Shown piece by piece: positions 29,253-37,119 of a stretch of 40,088 bases of DNA. Made by a program: the position numbers and the translations under genes. Location: positions 1 through 40,088 of the forward strand of contig DATFXL010000072.1 in the NCBI GenBank assembly GCA_035316025.1. Reading direction: 5' to 3'. The notes below the pieces were generated by a model. The model was not told the origin of the DNA. It saw only the letters and a list, made by a program, of their open reading frames with translations, and made no database searches. The stretch's first letter is position 1; every line of letters begins with the position of its first letter. The DNA comes from JALZAA01 sp035316025. Its GTDB lineage: Bacteria; Actinomycetota; Acidimicrobiia; IMCC26256; JACDBD01.

Positions 29253-30776
29253 TCATTGCTCGCCGAGGTACAGGAAGCTGTAGCCCTCGTCGCGGAACTG
29301 CAAGCCGGCCTCTCGCAGCGGGACGTCCCAGTCGCCGCACACGGCGGGATCGTTCTCCTCCATGCCGTGGTCGGCGACGAGCAGGAACGCGGTGTCGTCG
29401 AACACCCCCGCGCGCTCGACCGCCGCCAGCACCTCCCCGAGGCGCGCGTCGCAATCGCGAACGGCGGCCGCCGCGATCTCGGAGTGCGGCCCCCCCTCAT
29501 GGAACGCGGAGTCGGTGAGCGTGAAGTTCACCCACATGAACCTCGGCTTGGCGTAGTCGCCATCCCGGTAGTGGCCGCTCCAGATGCCCGTCGCCTGCTC
29601 GACGCACATGTGGTCCACGATGGTGGACCACCGGTAGTCCTTGGAAGGGCGCACGAAACGCTCCGTCGTGTGCGGCAGGCCGTCGGGCGTCTTCGGGATC
29701 GGCGGCACCTCGCCCCGGCGGAAGAAGTCGAACGTCGAGTAGTCGGCGCCGGGGTCGGCGGGCTCGTTGACCGATGCGGTGAAGGCGTCGGGCCACGTGC
29801 GGTGCACGGCGTCGTGGATCGTCTCCACGCCGGGCGTCAGGCTCTCCATCGCGGTAGGCCACGTGGCCGAAGAGTTCGTGATGATCTGACGGCCGTGCCG
29901 CCGGTCGTACCACGCGTTGTTGAGGATGCCGTGGTGGCCGGGCAGCCGGCCCGTGAGGATCGACGTGTGGTTCGCGAGCGTCACGGTGGGGAGCCCGGCC
30001 ATCGCGCCGTGCTCGTAGGCAGTGCCCATCTCGAGCAGACGGGCGATGTTCGGCGCTTGGCCCGCCGCCGCCATCGCGTACAGCACGTTCGGGTTCGTGC
30101 CGTCCCACAGGAACCCCACGACGTGGCGAGGCCGCCCGCCGGCGAGATCGAGGATGTCGGTGCGGACCTCGCCGTCCTGGCCCCGGACGTACCCGCCGTC
30201 GTCGGCGGGCGCGAGGCCGAGCAGCTCGGCGACCGTGGGCGCGACGTCGACGAGCCGCCCCGCCCGGGGCACGAGACCGTCGGCGCGCACTCCCTTCCCG
30301 GCCGCGATGAACGGCGCCCGCGCCTGCACGACGTCGAGCGAGCCGTGCTCGCCACGGTGCCCGCCCTGGTCCTCCCAGTTGTGGGCGGCGGAGTGGATCA
30401 CGCACAGGTCGGGCGCGGCGGGGTGGTCGAAGAGCTGGGCGACCTGCGCGAAGCCGAACGGGTAAGCGTTCTCCTGCCGGGTCGGGTACGGGTGGGCGCG
30501 CTCGGCCTCGAGCCCCGCGAACCGGTCGGTCGACTGGTCCGCGAGCGGGTACGAACCGTCGCTGCTGATCGTCTCGAACTGGCCGTCGTCGGTCCGCCGG
30601 AAGCGGACCCACCCGTCGTGGGACCGAGCCTCGTAGGCATCGTCGCGGGCGAGCAGGACCATGTCGACGATCGGGTCGAGCGCGGCATCGAGGAGGATCT
30701 CGAGTGCGCGCGCGGCGTCGTCACCGCGCTCGGCGGTGATCCCGTGCGCCGGCACCGCGGTCGGGGGAGCCGTCAT
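29253..30776 (-). CDS. alkaline-phosphatase-superfamily phosphodiesterase with permuted motif order
   Basis: Probably a metal-dependent phosphodiesterase/nucleotide pyrophosphatase, 507 residues. Start at 30776 follows a perfect AAGGAGG on the minus strand. The main catalytic part shows D225 (WDG), the nucleophile candidate T266 in PTVTLANHTSILTG, D422/H426 (TDSAFHEGGP) and D469/H470 (VADHGM). Unusually, the block that normally ends this fold, GEHGSLD...APFIAAGKGV...DVAPTVAELLGL with the last metal-ligand His (H144), lies at the N-terminus (about 120-190), and the protein ends 37 residues after DHGM. This looks like a circular permutation. No signal peptide is evident, so it may be cytosolic. 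Substrate unknown. The only minus-strand gene here. Confidence 0.85.
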   Translation of the reverse strand: MTAPPTAVPAHGITAERGDDAARALEILLDAALDPIVDMVLLARDDAYEARSHDGWVRFRRTDDGQFETISSDGSYPLADQSTDRFAGLEAERAHPYPTRQENAYPFGFAQVAQLFDHPAAPDLCVIHSAAHNWEDQGGHRGEHGSLDVVQARAPFIAAGKGVRADGLVPRAGRLVDVAPTVAELLGLAPADDGGYVRGQDGEVRTDILDLAGGRPRHVVGFLWDGTNPNVLYAMAAAGQAPNIARLLEMGTAYEHGAMAGLPTVTLANHTSILTGRLPGHHGILNNAWYDRRHGRQIITNSSATWPTAMESLTPGVETIHDAVHRTWPDAFTASVNEPADPGADYSTFDFFRRGEVPPIPKTPDGLPHTTERFVRPSKDYRWSTIVDHMCVEQATGIWSGHYRDGDYAKPRFMWVNFTLTDSAFHEGGPHSEIAAAAVRDCDARLGEVLAAVERAGVFDDTAFLLVADHGMEENDPAVCGDWDVPLREAGLQFRDEGYSFLYLGEQ

Positions 30777-30806
30777 GCAGTTCCTCCTTGTTGCTCTTGC
30801 TTCGTC

Positions 30807-30855
30807 GCCGTCGCAAGCTCCGGCTTTTGCGGCAACGGTCGGCAAAGCCGCCGCC
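30807..30855. repeat. imperfect direct repeat, copy 1
   Basis: First of two imperfect direct repeats of about 48 nt in the gap between the minus-strand phosphodiesterase and rplM. It begins GCCGTCGCA and ends GGTCGGCAAAGCCGCCGCC, containing short palindromes (GGC-aaa-GCC; AAGC-tccg-GCTT). It sits upstream of the phosphodiesterase start, so it could be in that gene's 5' UTR. Confidence 0.55.
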
Positions 30856-30859
30856 GGCC

Positions 30860-30906
30860 GCCGTCGCAGGCTCGGCTTTGCAGAGGCGGTCGGCGGAGCC
30901 GCCGCC
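30860..30906. repeat. imperfect direct repeat, copy 2
   Basis: Second copy, beginning GCCGTCGCA and ending GGTCGGCGGAGCCGCCGCC, four bases after copy 1. The segment GTCGGCGGAGC also occurs, as its complement, next to the hairpin after rplQ (about 27202-27212), suggesting a small dispersed palindromic family. Confidence 0.55.
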
Positions 30907-30935
30907 CTCTTCGGAGGTTACCGGTTCCGACCCGA

Positions 30936-30966
30936 TTGTCTGGGTTGCCTCGGACAGGAGTAACCT
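30936..30966 (+). promoter_or_regulatory. putative rplM promoter, near-leaderless
   Basis: TTGTCT at 30936-30941 and TAACCT at 30961-30966, with a long 19-bp spacer. The -10 fits TAnnnT and ends ten nt before the rplM GTG, so transcription would begin within a few bases of the start codon. The only Shine-Dalgarno-like CAGGAG lies 16 nt away and would be upstream of such a start site. Confidence 0.45.
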
Positions 30967-30976
30967 CTTCTTTCCT

Positions 30977-31423
30977 GTGCGTACATACAGCCCCAAGCCC
31001 GGCGACATCGAGCGCGCGTGGCACGTCGTCGACGCCGACGGCGCCGTGCTCGGCCGCGTCGCGAGCGAGGTCGCCACCTTGCTGCGGGGCAAGCACAAGC
31101 CGACGTGGGCGCCGCACGTCGATGGCGGCGACCACGTGATCGTCGTCAACGCGGCCAAGCTCGACATCGGTCCGCGCAAGGCCGAGGGCAAGCGCTACTG
31201 GCGGCACTCCGGCTACCCGGGCGGCATCAAGTCCGAGAGCCTGGGGCGGCTGTTCGAGCGCGACCCCGAGAAGGTCGTGCGCCAGGCGGTGAAGGGGATG
31301 CTCCCCAAGGGCCGTCTCGGCCGCCAGATGTTCCGGAAGCTGCGCGTGTACGCCGGACCGACGCATCCGCATGCGGCACAGAAGCCCGTCGCCCGCCCGC
31401 TCGCGAGCGGCACCCGGAGGTAA
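30977..31423 (+). CDS. rplM: 50S ribosomal protein L13
   Basis: L13, 148 residues, an early 50S assembly protein. The GTG start gives MRTYSPKPGDIERAWHVVDA, exactly the family opening; the frame is open upstream through the repeats, but that part has no homology. GKHKPTWAPHVDGGDHVIVVN and the block YRHSGYPGG-like sequence (here YWRHSGYPGG) are conserved. Forms a pair with rpsI three bp downstream. Confidence 0.98.
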   Translation: MRTYSPKPGDIERAWHVVDADGAVLGRVASEVATLLRGKHKPTWAPHVDGGDHVIVVNAAKLDIGPRKAEGKRYWRHSGYPGGIKSESLGRLFERDPEKVVRQAVKGMLPKGRLGRQMFRKLRVYAGPTHPHAAQKPVARPLASGTRR

Positions 31424-31426
31424 CGC

Positions 31427-31819
31427 GTGACCAAGCCCCTCATCCAGACCACCGGCCGCCGTAAGGGGTCGATCGCACGCGTCCGGTTGCGTCCCGGCAC
31501 CGGCGTCATCAAGGTCAACGGACGTGAGTTCGAACGGTACTTCCCGACCCTCACGCACCAGGTCGTCGCTACCGAGGCGCTGCGTCTCACCCAGACGGCG
31601 GACGTGTACGACGTCGACGCGTCGCTCGACGGCGGTGGTGTGAGCGGCCAGGCGGGTGCCCTGCGTCTCGGAATCGCACGTGCGCTCGTCTCACTCGACG
31701 ACGAGCTCCGGCCGACGCTGAAGAAGGCCGGGCTGCTCGTCCGCGACGCGCGCGAGAAAGAGCGCCGGAAGTACGGCCTCAAGAAGGCCCGTAAGGCGCC
31801 GCAGTACTCGAAGCGCTGA
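31427..31819 (+). CDS. rpsI: 30S ribosomal protein S9
   Basis: S9, 130 residues, whose C-terminal tail touches P-site tRNA. TTGRRKGSIARVRLRPGTG is the N-terminal signature, and the tail ends KKARKAPQYSKR with the conserved final Lys-Arg. GTG start six nt after GGAGG. Nineteen bp before glmM. Confidence 0.98.
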   Translation: MTKPLIQTTGRRKGSIARVRLRPGTGVIKVNGREFERYFPTLTHQVVATEALRLTQTADVYDVDASLDGGGVSGQAGALRLGIARALVSLDDELRPTLKKAGLLVRDAREKERRKYGLKKARKAPQYSKR

Positions 31820-31838
31820 GACAAACCGGCTCGGCCGC

Positions 31839-33212
31839 ATGACGCTGCGGTTCGGCACCGATGGCATTCGTGGGGTCGCAAATCGCGACCTCTCGCCCGA
31901 GCTCGTGGCTGCGCTCGGCCGCGCCGCCGCTCGCGTCCTGGGCACCGACCGGCCGTTCTTCGTCGGCCGCGACACGCGCCGCTCGGGGCCGCTGCTCGAG
32001 GCTGCGCTCGTGGCCGGCTTGTGCAGCGAAGGCGCCGGCGTCGAGCGCGTCGGTGTGCTCCCCACGCCCGGTGTCGCCTACCTCGGCCAGCTCTACGACG
32101 GTCCCGGCGCAGTGATCTCGGCCAGTCACAACCCGTTTCCCGACAACGGCGTGAAGCTGTTCGCGTCTGGTGGGCGCAAGATCGCCGACGAGCCCGAGCG
32201 GCGCATCGAGGCGGAGCTGCGGCGGCTCGTCGACGGCGGTCAGCGCTTCGCCGCTCGGACCGGCGCCGAGGGCGGGCCCGAGGGAACCCACGTCGGGGTC
32301 GCGCGTGACCGCCTGGGTGCCGACGCCGACTACATCGCCCACCTCGCGGCCGCTCTGGGCGGTCGCCGGCTCGACGGGCAATCCGTCGTGGTCGACTGCG
32401 GGAACGGCGCCGCCTTCGAAGTCGCGCCGTGGGCGCTGCGGGTGTGCGGCGCGTCGGTGCGGGTGCTCCACGACCAGCCCGACGGCACCAACATCAACGC
32501 CGGCTGCGGGTCGACGGATCCCACCGAGTTGCAGGAGGCCGTTGTCGCCGCCGGAAACAGCATCGGGCTCGCGTTCGACGGCGACGCCGACCGAGTCATC
32601 GCGATCGACGAGGGCGGCAACCTCGTTGACGGCGACCAGATGCTGGCGATCATCGCCCTCGACCTCCACGAACGGGGTGCGCTGCGCGGCGACGCCGTCG
32701 TCGCGACCGTGATGTCGAACTTCGGCCTGCGACGCGCGCTCGCCGAGCACGGCCTCGGGCTCGTCGAGACGCAGGTGGGCGACCGCAACGTGCTCACCGC
32801 CCTCGAGGCGCACGGGCTGTCACTCGGCGGCGAGCAGTCCGGGCACCTGATCCTCGCCGACCTCGCCACCACGGGTGACGGCACCCTCACCGGGCTCGTG
32901 CTGCTCGACGTGATGGCGCGGCGCGGCCGCCCGCTGGCGGAGCTGGCCGCCGTCGTCCCGGCCCTGCCGCAGGTACTGCGCAGCGTGCGGGTCGGCGACC
33001 GCGCCGGCCTCGAGGAGGACAGCGGATTCCGCGCCGAGCTCGCCGCCGTCGAGCAGCAGCTGGGTGCGGACGGGCGAGTGCTCGTGCGCCCGTCGGGAAC
33101 TGAGCCCGTTGTCCGTGTGATGGTGGAGGCACCGACGACGGAAGTGGCGGAGACGGCGGTGACGCGCCTCGCCGCCGCCGTGGAACGCGCCTGCGGCCCT
33201 ACGGCCGGATAG
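31839..33212 (+). CDS. glmM: phosphoglucosamine mutase
   Basis: Interconverts glucosamine-6-phosphate and glucosamine-1-phosphate for UDP-GlcNAc synthesis; 457 residues. The phospho-acceptor Ser96 lies in ISASHNPFPDNGVK; the Mg loop DGDADR begins at D247; the sugar-specificity loop reads GGEQSGHL, and the phosphate-binding C-terminal motif reads RPSGTEPVVRV. These agree with GlmM against other phosphohexomutases. No clear Shine-Dalgarno before the ATG. Its downstream neighbour is a GlmS-like enzyme, the preceding step of the same pathway. Confidence 0.97.
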   Translation: MTLRFGTDGIRGVANRDLSPELVAALGRAAARVLGTDRPFFVGRDTRRSGPLLEAALVAGLCSEGAGVERVGVLPTPGVAYLGQLYDGPGAVISASHNPFPDNGVKLFASGGRKIADEPERRIEAELRRLVDGGQRFAARTGAEGGPEGTHVGVARDRLGADADYIAHLAAALGGRRLDGQSVVVDCGNGAAFEVAPWALRVCGASVRVLHDQPDGTNINAGCGSTDPTELQEAVVAAGNSIGLAFDGDADRVIAIDEGGNLVDGDQMLAIIALDLHERGALRGDAVVATVMSNFGLRRALAEHGLGLVETQVGDRNVLTALEAHGLSLGGEQSGHLILADLATTGDGTLTGLVLLDVMARRGRPLAELAAVVPALPQVLRSVRVGDRAGLEEDSGFRAELAAVEQQLGADGRVLVRPSGTEPVVRVMVEAPTTEVAETAVTRLAAAVERACGPTAG

Positions 33213-33276
33213 CAGAAGAACGAATCGGACTCGGCGAGGCCTGAGTGTTCGGAGCCCTCGCGGACCACCGGCGACG

Positions 33277-33282
33277 TAACCT
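33277..33282 (+). promoter_or_regulatory. putative -10 box of a leaderless glmS-like transcript
   Basis: TAACCT, identical to the box before rplM, ends nine nt before the ATG, and no Shine-Dalgarno is present between. This is the spacing expected for a leaderless mRNA. I see no convincing -35 element. Confidence 0.4.
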
Positions 33283-33291
33283 GGTGCGTCT

Positions 33292-36200
33292 ATGTGCGGC
33301 ATCGTGGCCGTCTTACGGCGGTCGAGCGGCCGGATGCCGCCCGACGGCGCCCGTCTCCTCGGCGAGCTCGAGCAGGGCATCGCCCTCACGGGTTCCGCGC
33401 TCGGCGACGCCGGGCGTGTCGATTCCCACGGGCTGGCGCAGGCGGCCGCGCGCGTCGGGGAGGTCGACACACAGCTGAAGGGCGCGCCGGGCGTACAGGC
33501 GCTCCTCGCCGACCGCGCGCTGGCGGTGGGTGTCGAGCACCGCGTCGAGCAGCTCCAGCTTGCCGCGGACCGTGTCGAGGCCGCGCTCGACGCCAGCGCG
33601 GCCGAGCTGTCGACCGTCGAGCTCGAGGACGTCAACGCCGCGCTCGTGCGCCTGAAGGACGCGGTCTGGGCGGTCGGTCAAGACCGGCTGCGCACGGCGC
33701 GGGCGGTCGCCGACCTCAGCGGGTCCGACCTGTCCCGCTCCGCGATCGAGGCCTTCACGTCGGTTCAGGTCGCGCTGTCGGCGCTCGACCGGCTCGAGGT
33801 GCGGGGCCGTGACTCGGCCGGGCTCCACCTGTTCGTCCATCACCACGGCCTGGAACTTGACGATCCCGCGATCGCGCGCCTGCTCGACGAGCGGCGCGAT
33901 CCGGTGTTCGGTTCCCGGGCCGTGCGCCGCGCCGGTGACTCCTTGAGCTTCGTGTACAAGGCGGCGGCCGAGATCGGCGAGTTGGGCGACAACACCGCTG
34001 CCCTGCGCTCCGTCATCCGCGCCGACGACCTGTTGCACCTGGCCGTCTCGGCCGACACCGCCCGGGCCGTCGTGCTGGCGCACACTCGGTGGGCGAGCGT
34101 CGGCATCATCTCCGAGGCCAACGCGCACCCGGTGAACAGCGACGAGCTCGGTCGGGCCGACGCGCCGTACGTCGTCGGCGCGCTCAACGGCGACGTCGAC
34201 AACTACGCCGACCTCGAGGCCATCGAGCGCCTGGACGTCCCGACCGAGATGACCACCGACGCCAAGGTGATCCCGACCCTCGTCTCCCGTCGGCTCGCCG
34301 CCGGCGACGACCTCGCCGAGGCATTTCGCGCCACCGTCGCCTCGCTCGAGGGGTCGGTCGCGATCGCGGCCGGGGCCGCCGACCAGCCGGAACGGATCCT
34401 GCTCGCGCTGCGGGGCAGCGGCCAGGCGCTGAACGTCGGCTTGGCCGAGGACACGTTCGTCGTGGCCAGCGAGCCCTATGGGCTCGTCGAGGAGACAGGC
34501 ACCTACCTGCGGATGGACGGCGAGACCCCCGCCGACGCGCAGCGGCCCGGCGCCACCCGAGGCCAGATCGTCAGCCTCGAGGCCGCCGCCGCAGGCCAGC
34601 TCGCCGGGGTTCGACGCTTCGCCTACGACGGCACCGAGGTCGCGCTCACCTCCGACGAGCTGCAACACGCCGAGATCACGACGCGCGACATCGACCGTGG
34701 CACCTCCCCCCACTATCTCCTGAAGGAGATCTCCGAAGCGCCGGCGTCGTTCCGCAAAACGCTGCGGGGCCGCATCGGGGTGGGCGACGACGGCCGGCTC
34801 ACGGTCGAGCTCGGGTCCGAGTCGCTCCCGGACCCGGTGCGAGACCGGCTTCGCGACGGCACGCTGCGACGCGTCGTCGTTATCGGGCAGGGCACCGCCG
34901 CCGTCGCCGGTCAGAGCTTCGCGGCCGCGCTCAGGAACGCGACACCGAGCCTGCTCGTCGACGCCATGCCGGCGACGGAGCTGTCCGGCTTCGCCCTCCG
35001 CGCGGACATGCACGACACGCTGGTCGTCGCCATCAGTCAGAGTGGGACGACCACCGACACGAACCGCACCGTCGATCTCGTGCGCGCACGCGGCGCGTCG
35101 GTGGTCGCGATCGTGAACCGCCGGAACAGCGACCTCGTCGAGAAGTCGGACGGCGTGCTGTACACGTCGGACGGACGCGACGTCGAAATGAGCGTGGCGT
35201 CGACCAAGGCGTTCTACTCGCAGATCGCGGCGGGGTTCCTGCTCGCACTCGCGATCGCGACCGAGGCGGGCCCGACAGACGCCGCGCGGCACCACGACCT
35301 GCTGGCGGCTCTCCGTGAGCTCCCCGACCGTATGCTCGAGGTCATCGCCACGCGCGAAGCGATCGCGGGCGTCGCCCAGCGCCATGCGCCTTCGAAGCGG
35401 TACTGGGCGGTGGTCGGGAACGGCGCGAACCGCATCGCCGCCTCCGAGCTTCGCATCAAGCTGTCGGAGCTCTGTTACAAGTCGATCGCCTGTGACTTCA
35501 CCGAGGACAAGAAGCACATCGACCTGTCGTCGGAGCCGCTCATCCTCGTGTGCGCGTCCGGTCTCGAGGGCTCCAACGCCGACGACGTGGCCAAGGAGGT
35601 CGGGATCTATCGGGCCCACCGGGCGACGCCGATCGTCATCGCGACCGAGGGGGACACCCGGTTCTCGGGCGCGGTCGAGACGATCACGGTCCCCGGCGTC
35701 CACGCCGCGCTCGGTTTTGTGCTCTCGACGATCGCCGGGCACCTGTTCGGCTACGAGGCCGCCCTGGCCATCGATGCGCAGGCCGTGCCGCTGCGCGAGG
35801 CCCGAGCCGCCATCGAGGCCGCCGTCTCCGGCGGCGACGGCGACGCAATGCTCGACCGGCTCGCCGCCGGGGTCACCGCGCCGGCGGCCGGCTTCTTCGA
35901 CGGGCTCCGCACCGGCGCGTACGACGGCCATCTCGATGCGAGCAGCGCGGTGCGGATCACGTCGGTGCTGCGCTTCGCGACGGGTGCGGCGCCACTCGAC
36001 GCGTACCAGGTCGAGCTGGGCAAGGTCGGGACTCCCAGCACGGTCGTCGAGGACCTCACCGCCGCCCTCACGCAGGGCATCGACGAGCTCACCCGTCCTG
36101 TCGATGCAATCAAGCACCAGGCGAAGACGGTCACCGTCGGCATCTCGCGCTCCGACGAGACGCTGCTCGAGGCGCCCCTCGTACGGAATGTCCTCGCCGC

Positions 36201-36729
36201 CGGCGTGGCGCGCGACAGCCTCAGCTACCGCGCGCTGCGGACGCTCGTCGACCTCGACCCCGCCGTCGAGCAGGTCACCGGGTTCACGCGCTACCGCATC
36301 GAGGGCGACGTCGACGGGGACGCCGCGACCGTCCACGTCGTCGATCGGGGAGGGGTCGCCGCCGGGCTGCCGTCGCGCACCGACTCGGACCCGCGCCTGA
36401 TCGGGACGAAGCACCGGGTGGCGTACGAGCGCGAGGTCACCGTGGCGAAGGGCCGCCGCGACGGGCGCACCCTGATCATCGTCCCCGAGCTCAAGGGCAC
36501 GATGACGACGGGTCTGACGCTTCTGCACGTCGCGTTCCGGCCCCGCCTGGCGCCGGACGGCGCCCGCGCCGTGCTCCAGGGCTACCGGGGTCGGTACGCC
36601 GCGCTCAAGGACGCCGTCACCGAGACCGAGCCCACCTTCGACGACACGCGCCTCGCCGACATCGACGTCGTCGACATCCTCACCGAGCCCGTGTACGTGC
36701 TCGCCGAGCGGTGGCGCACACGGGCGTGA
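33292..36729 (+). CDS. oversized GlmS-like glutamine amidotransferase/SIS protein
   Basis: Resembles glutamine:fructose-6-phosphate aminotransferase, but has 1,145 residues against about 610. The glutaminase half has the N-terminal nucleophile C2 (MCGIVAV), RGRDSAG (171-177), HTRWAS (264-269), NAHP (277-280) and NGDVDNY (299-305). About 150 extra helical residues separate C2 from RGRDSAG (normally about 25 apart), and about 45 more precede HTRW. SPHYLLKEI links to SIS1 (about 524-660; SQSGTTTDT 582-590, VASTKAF 635-641) and SIS2 (about 704-828; E719, E726 and H742 align with E. coli E481, E488 and H504, though KHGP is replaced by KKHIDL). Residues 829-1145 match nothing I recognise, and the standard GlmS C-terminal loop is absent. 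Next to glmM, so a GlmS role is likely, but activity needs proof. Overlaps acpS by GTGA. Confidence 0.85.
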   Translation: MCGIVAVLRRSSGRMPPDGARLLGELEQGIALTGSALGDAGRVDSHGLAQAAARVGEVDTQLKGAPGVQALLADRALAVGVEHRVEQLQLAADRVEAALDASAAELSTVELEDVNAALVRLKDAVWAVGQDRLRTARAVADLSGSDLSRSAIEAFTSVQVALSALDRLEVRGRDSAGLHLFVHHHGLELDDPAIARLLDERRDPVFGSRAVRRAGDSLSFVYKAAAEIGELGDNTAALRSVIRADDLLHLAVSADTARAVVLAHTRWASVGIISEANAHPVNSDELGRADAPYVVGALNGDVDNYADLEAIERLDVPTEMTTDAKVIPTLVSRRLAAGDDLAEAFRATVASLEGSVAIAAGAADQPERILLALRGSGQALNVGLAEDTFVVASEPYGLVEETGTYLRMDGETPADAQRPGATRGQIVSLEAAAAGQLAGVRRFAYDGTEVALTSDELQHAEITTRDIDRGTSPHYLLKEISEAPASFRKTLRGRIGVGDDGRLTVELGSESLPDPVRDRLRDGTLRRVVVIGQGTAAVAGQSFAAALRNATPSLLVDAMPATELSGFALRADMHDTLVVAISQSGTTTDTNRTVDLVRARGASVVAIVNRRNSDLVEKSDGVLYTSDGRDVEMSVASTKAFYSQIAAGFLLALAIATEAGPTDAARHHDLLAALRELPDRMLEVIATREAIAGVAQRHAPSKRYWAVVGNGANRIAASELRIKLSELCYKSIACDFTEDKKHIDLSSEPLILVCASGLEGSNADDVAKEVGIYRAHRATPIVIATEGDTRFSGAVETITVPGVHAALGFVLSTIAGHLFGYEAALAIDAQAVPLREARAAIEAAVSGGDGDAMLDRLAAGVTAPAAGFFDGLRTGAYDGHLDASSAVRITSVLRFATGAAPLDAYQVELGKVGTPSTVVEDLTAALTQGIDELTRPVDAIKHQAKTVTVGISRSDETLLEAPLVRNVLAAGVARDSLSYRALRTLVDLDPAVEQVTGFTRYRIEGDVDGDAATVHVVDRGGVAAGLPSRTDSDPRLIGTKHRVAYEREVTVAKGRRDGRTLIIVPELKGTMTTGLTLLHVAFRPRLAPDGARAVLQGYRGRYAALKDAVTETEPTFDDTRLADIDVVDILTEPVYVLAERWRTRA

Positions 36730-37100
36730 ACATCGTCGGGATCGGCACTGACCTGGTGGAGATCGATCGGTTCCGGCTCGCAATGCGGCGCCGGGCGCAC
36801 CTGCCCGAGCGTCTGTTCAGCGACGACGAACGCGCCTACGCCTTCCGCCACCACGACCCCGCGCCCCGGCTCGCGGCTCGGTTCGGCGCCAAGGAGGCGG
36901 TCATGAAGGCGCTGGGCGTGGGGCTGGGCGCGTTCAAGCTCCGCGACGTGGAGGTGGTGCGCCGTCGGGGCGGCGCGCCGGCCGTCGCGCTGTACGGCAA
37001 GGCGGCCGTCCTCGCCGACGAGCGCGGCGTCGGCGCCTGGCACCTCTCGCTCACCCACACCGACGCCATGGCGATGGCGGTGGCCATCGCCGTCGGCTGA
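36726..37100 (+). CDS. acpS: holo-[acyl-carrier-protein] synthase
   Basis: Transfers phosphopantetheine from CoA to the serine of ACP; 124 residues. GTG start overlapping the preceding stop gives VNIVGIGTDLVEIDRF; D9 and E57 (in RFGAKEAVMKALG) are the magnesium ligands, and the C-terminal LSLTHTDAMAMAVAIA completes the family pattern. Placement after glmS and before nnr is typical of actinobacteria. Confidence 0.96.
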   Translation: MNIVGIGTDLVEIDRFRLAMRRRAHLPERLFSDDERAYAFRHHDPAPRLAARFGAKEAVMKALGVGLGAFKLRDVEVVRRRGGAPAVALYGKAAVLADERGVGAWHLSLTHTDAMAMAVAIAVG

Positions 37101-37119
37101 CGGCGAGGCGGGACGACCG

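Noticed and set aside
30788..30976. An N-terminal extension of L13 through the repeat region
   Set aside because: The frame is open, but the extra 63 residues are Arg/Ala/Pro-rich repeat translation, while the GTG at 30977 starts exactly at the family N-terminus.
29256..31139. A 627-codon plus-strand frame opposite the phosphodiesterase and running into rplM in another frame
   Set aside because: The minus strand has a perfect Shine-Dalgarno and catalytic motifs; the plus frame has none and overlaps rplM out of frame.
33313..36783. A 1,156-codon minus-strand frame opposite the GlmS-like gene
   Set aside because: No motifs; the sense strand carries the glutaminase and SIS signatures.
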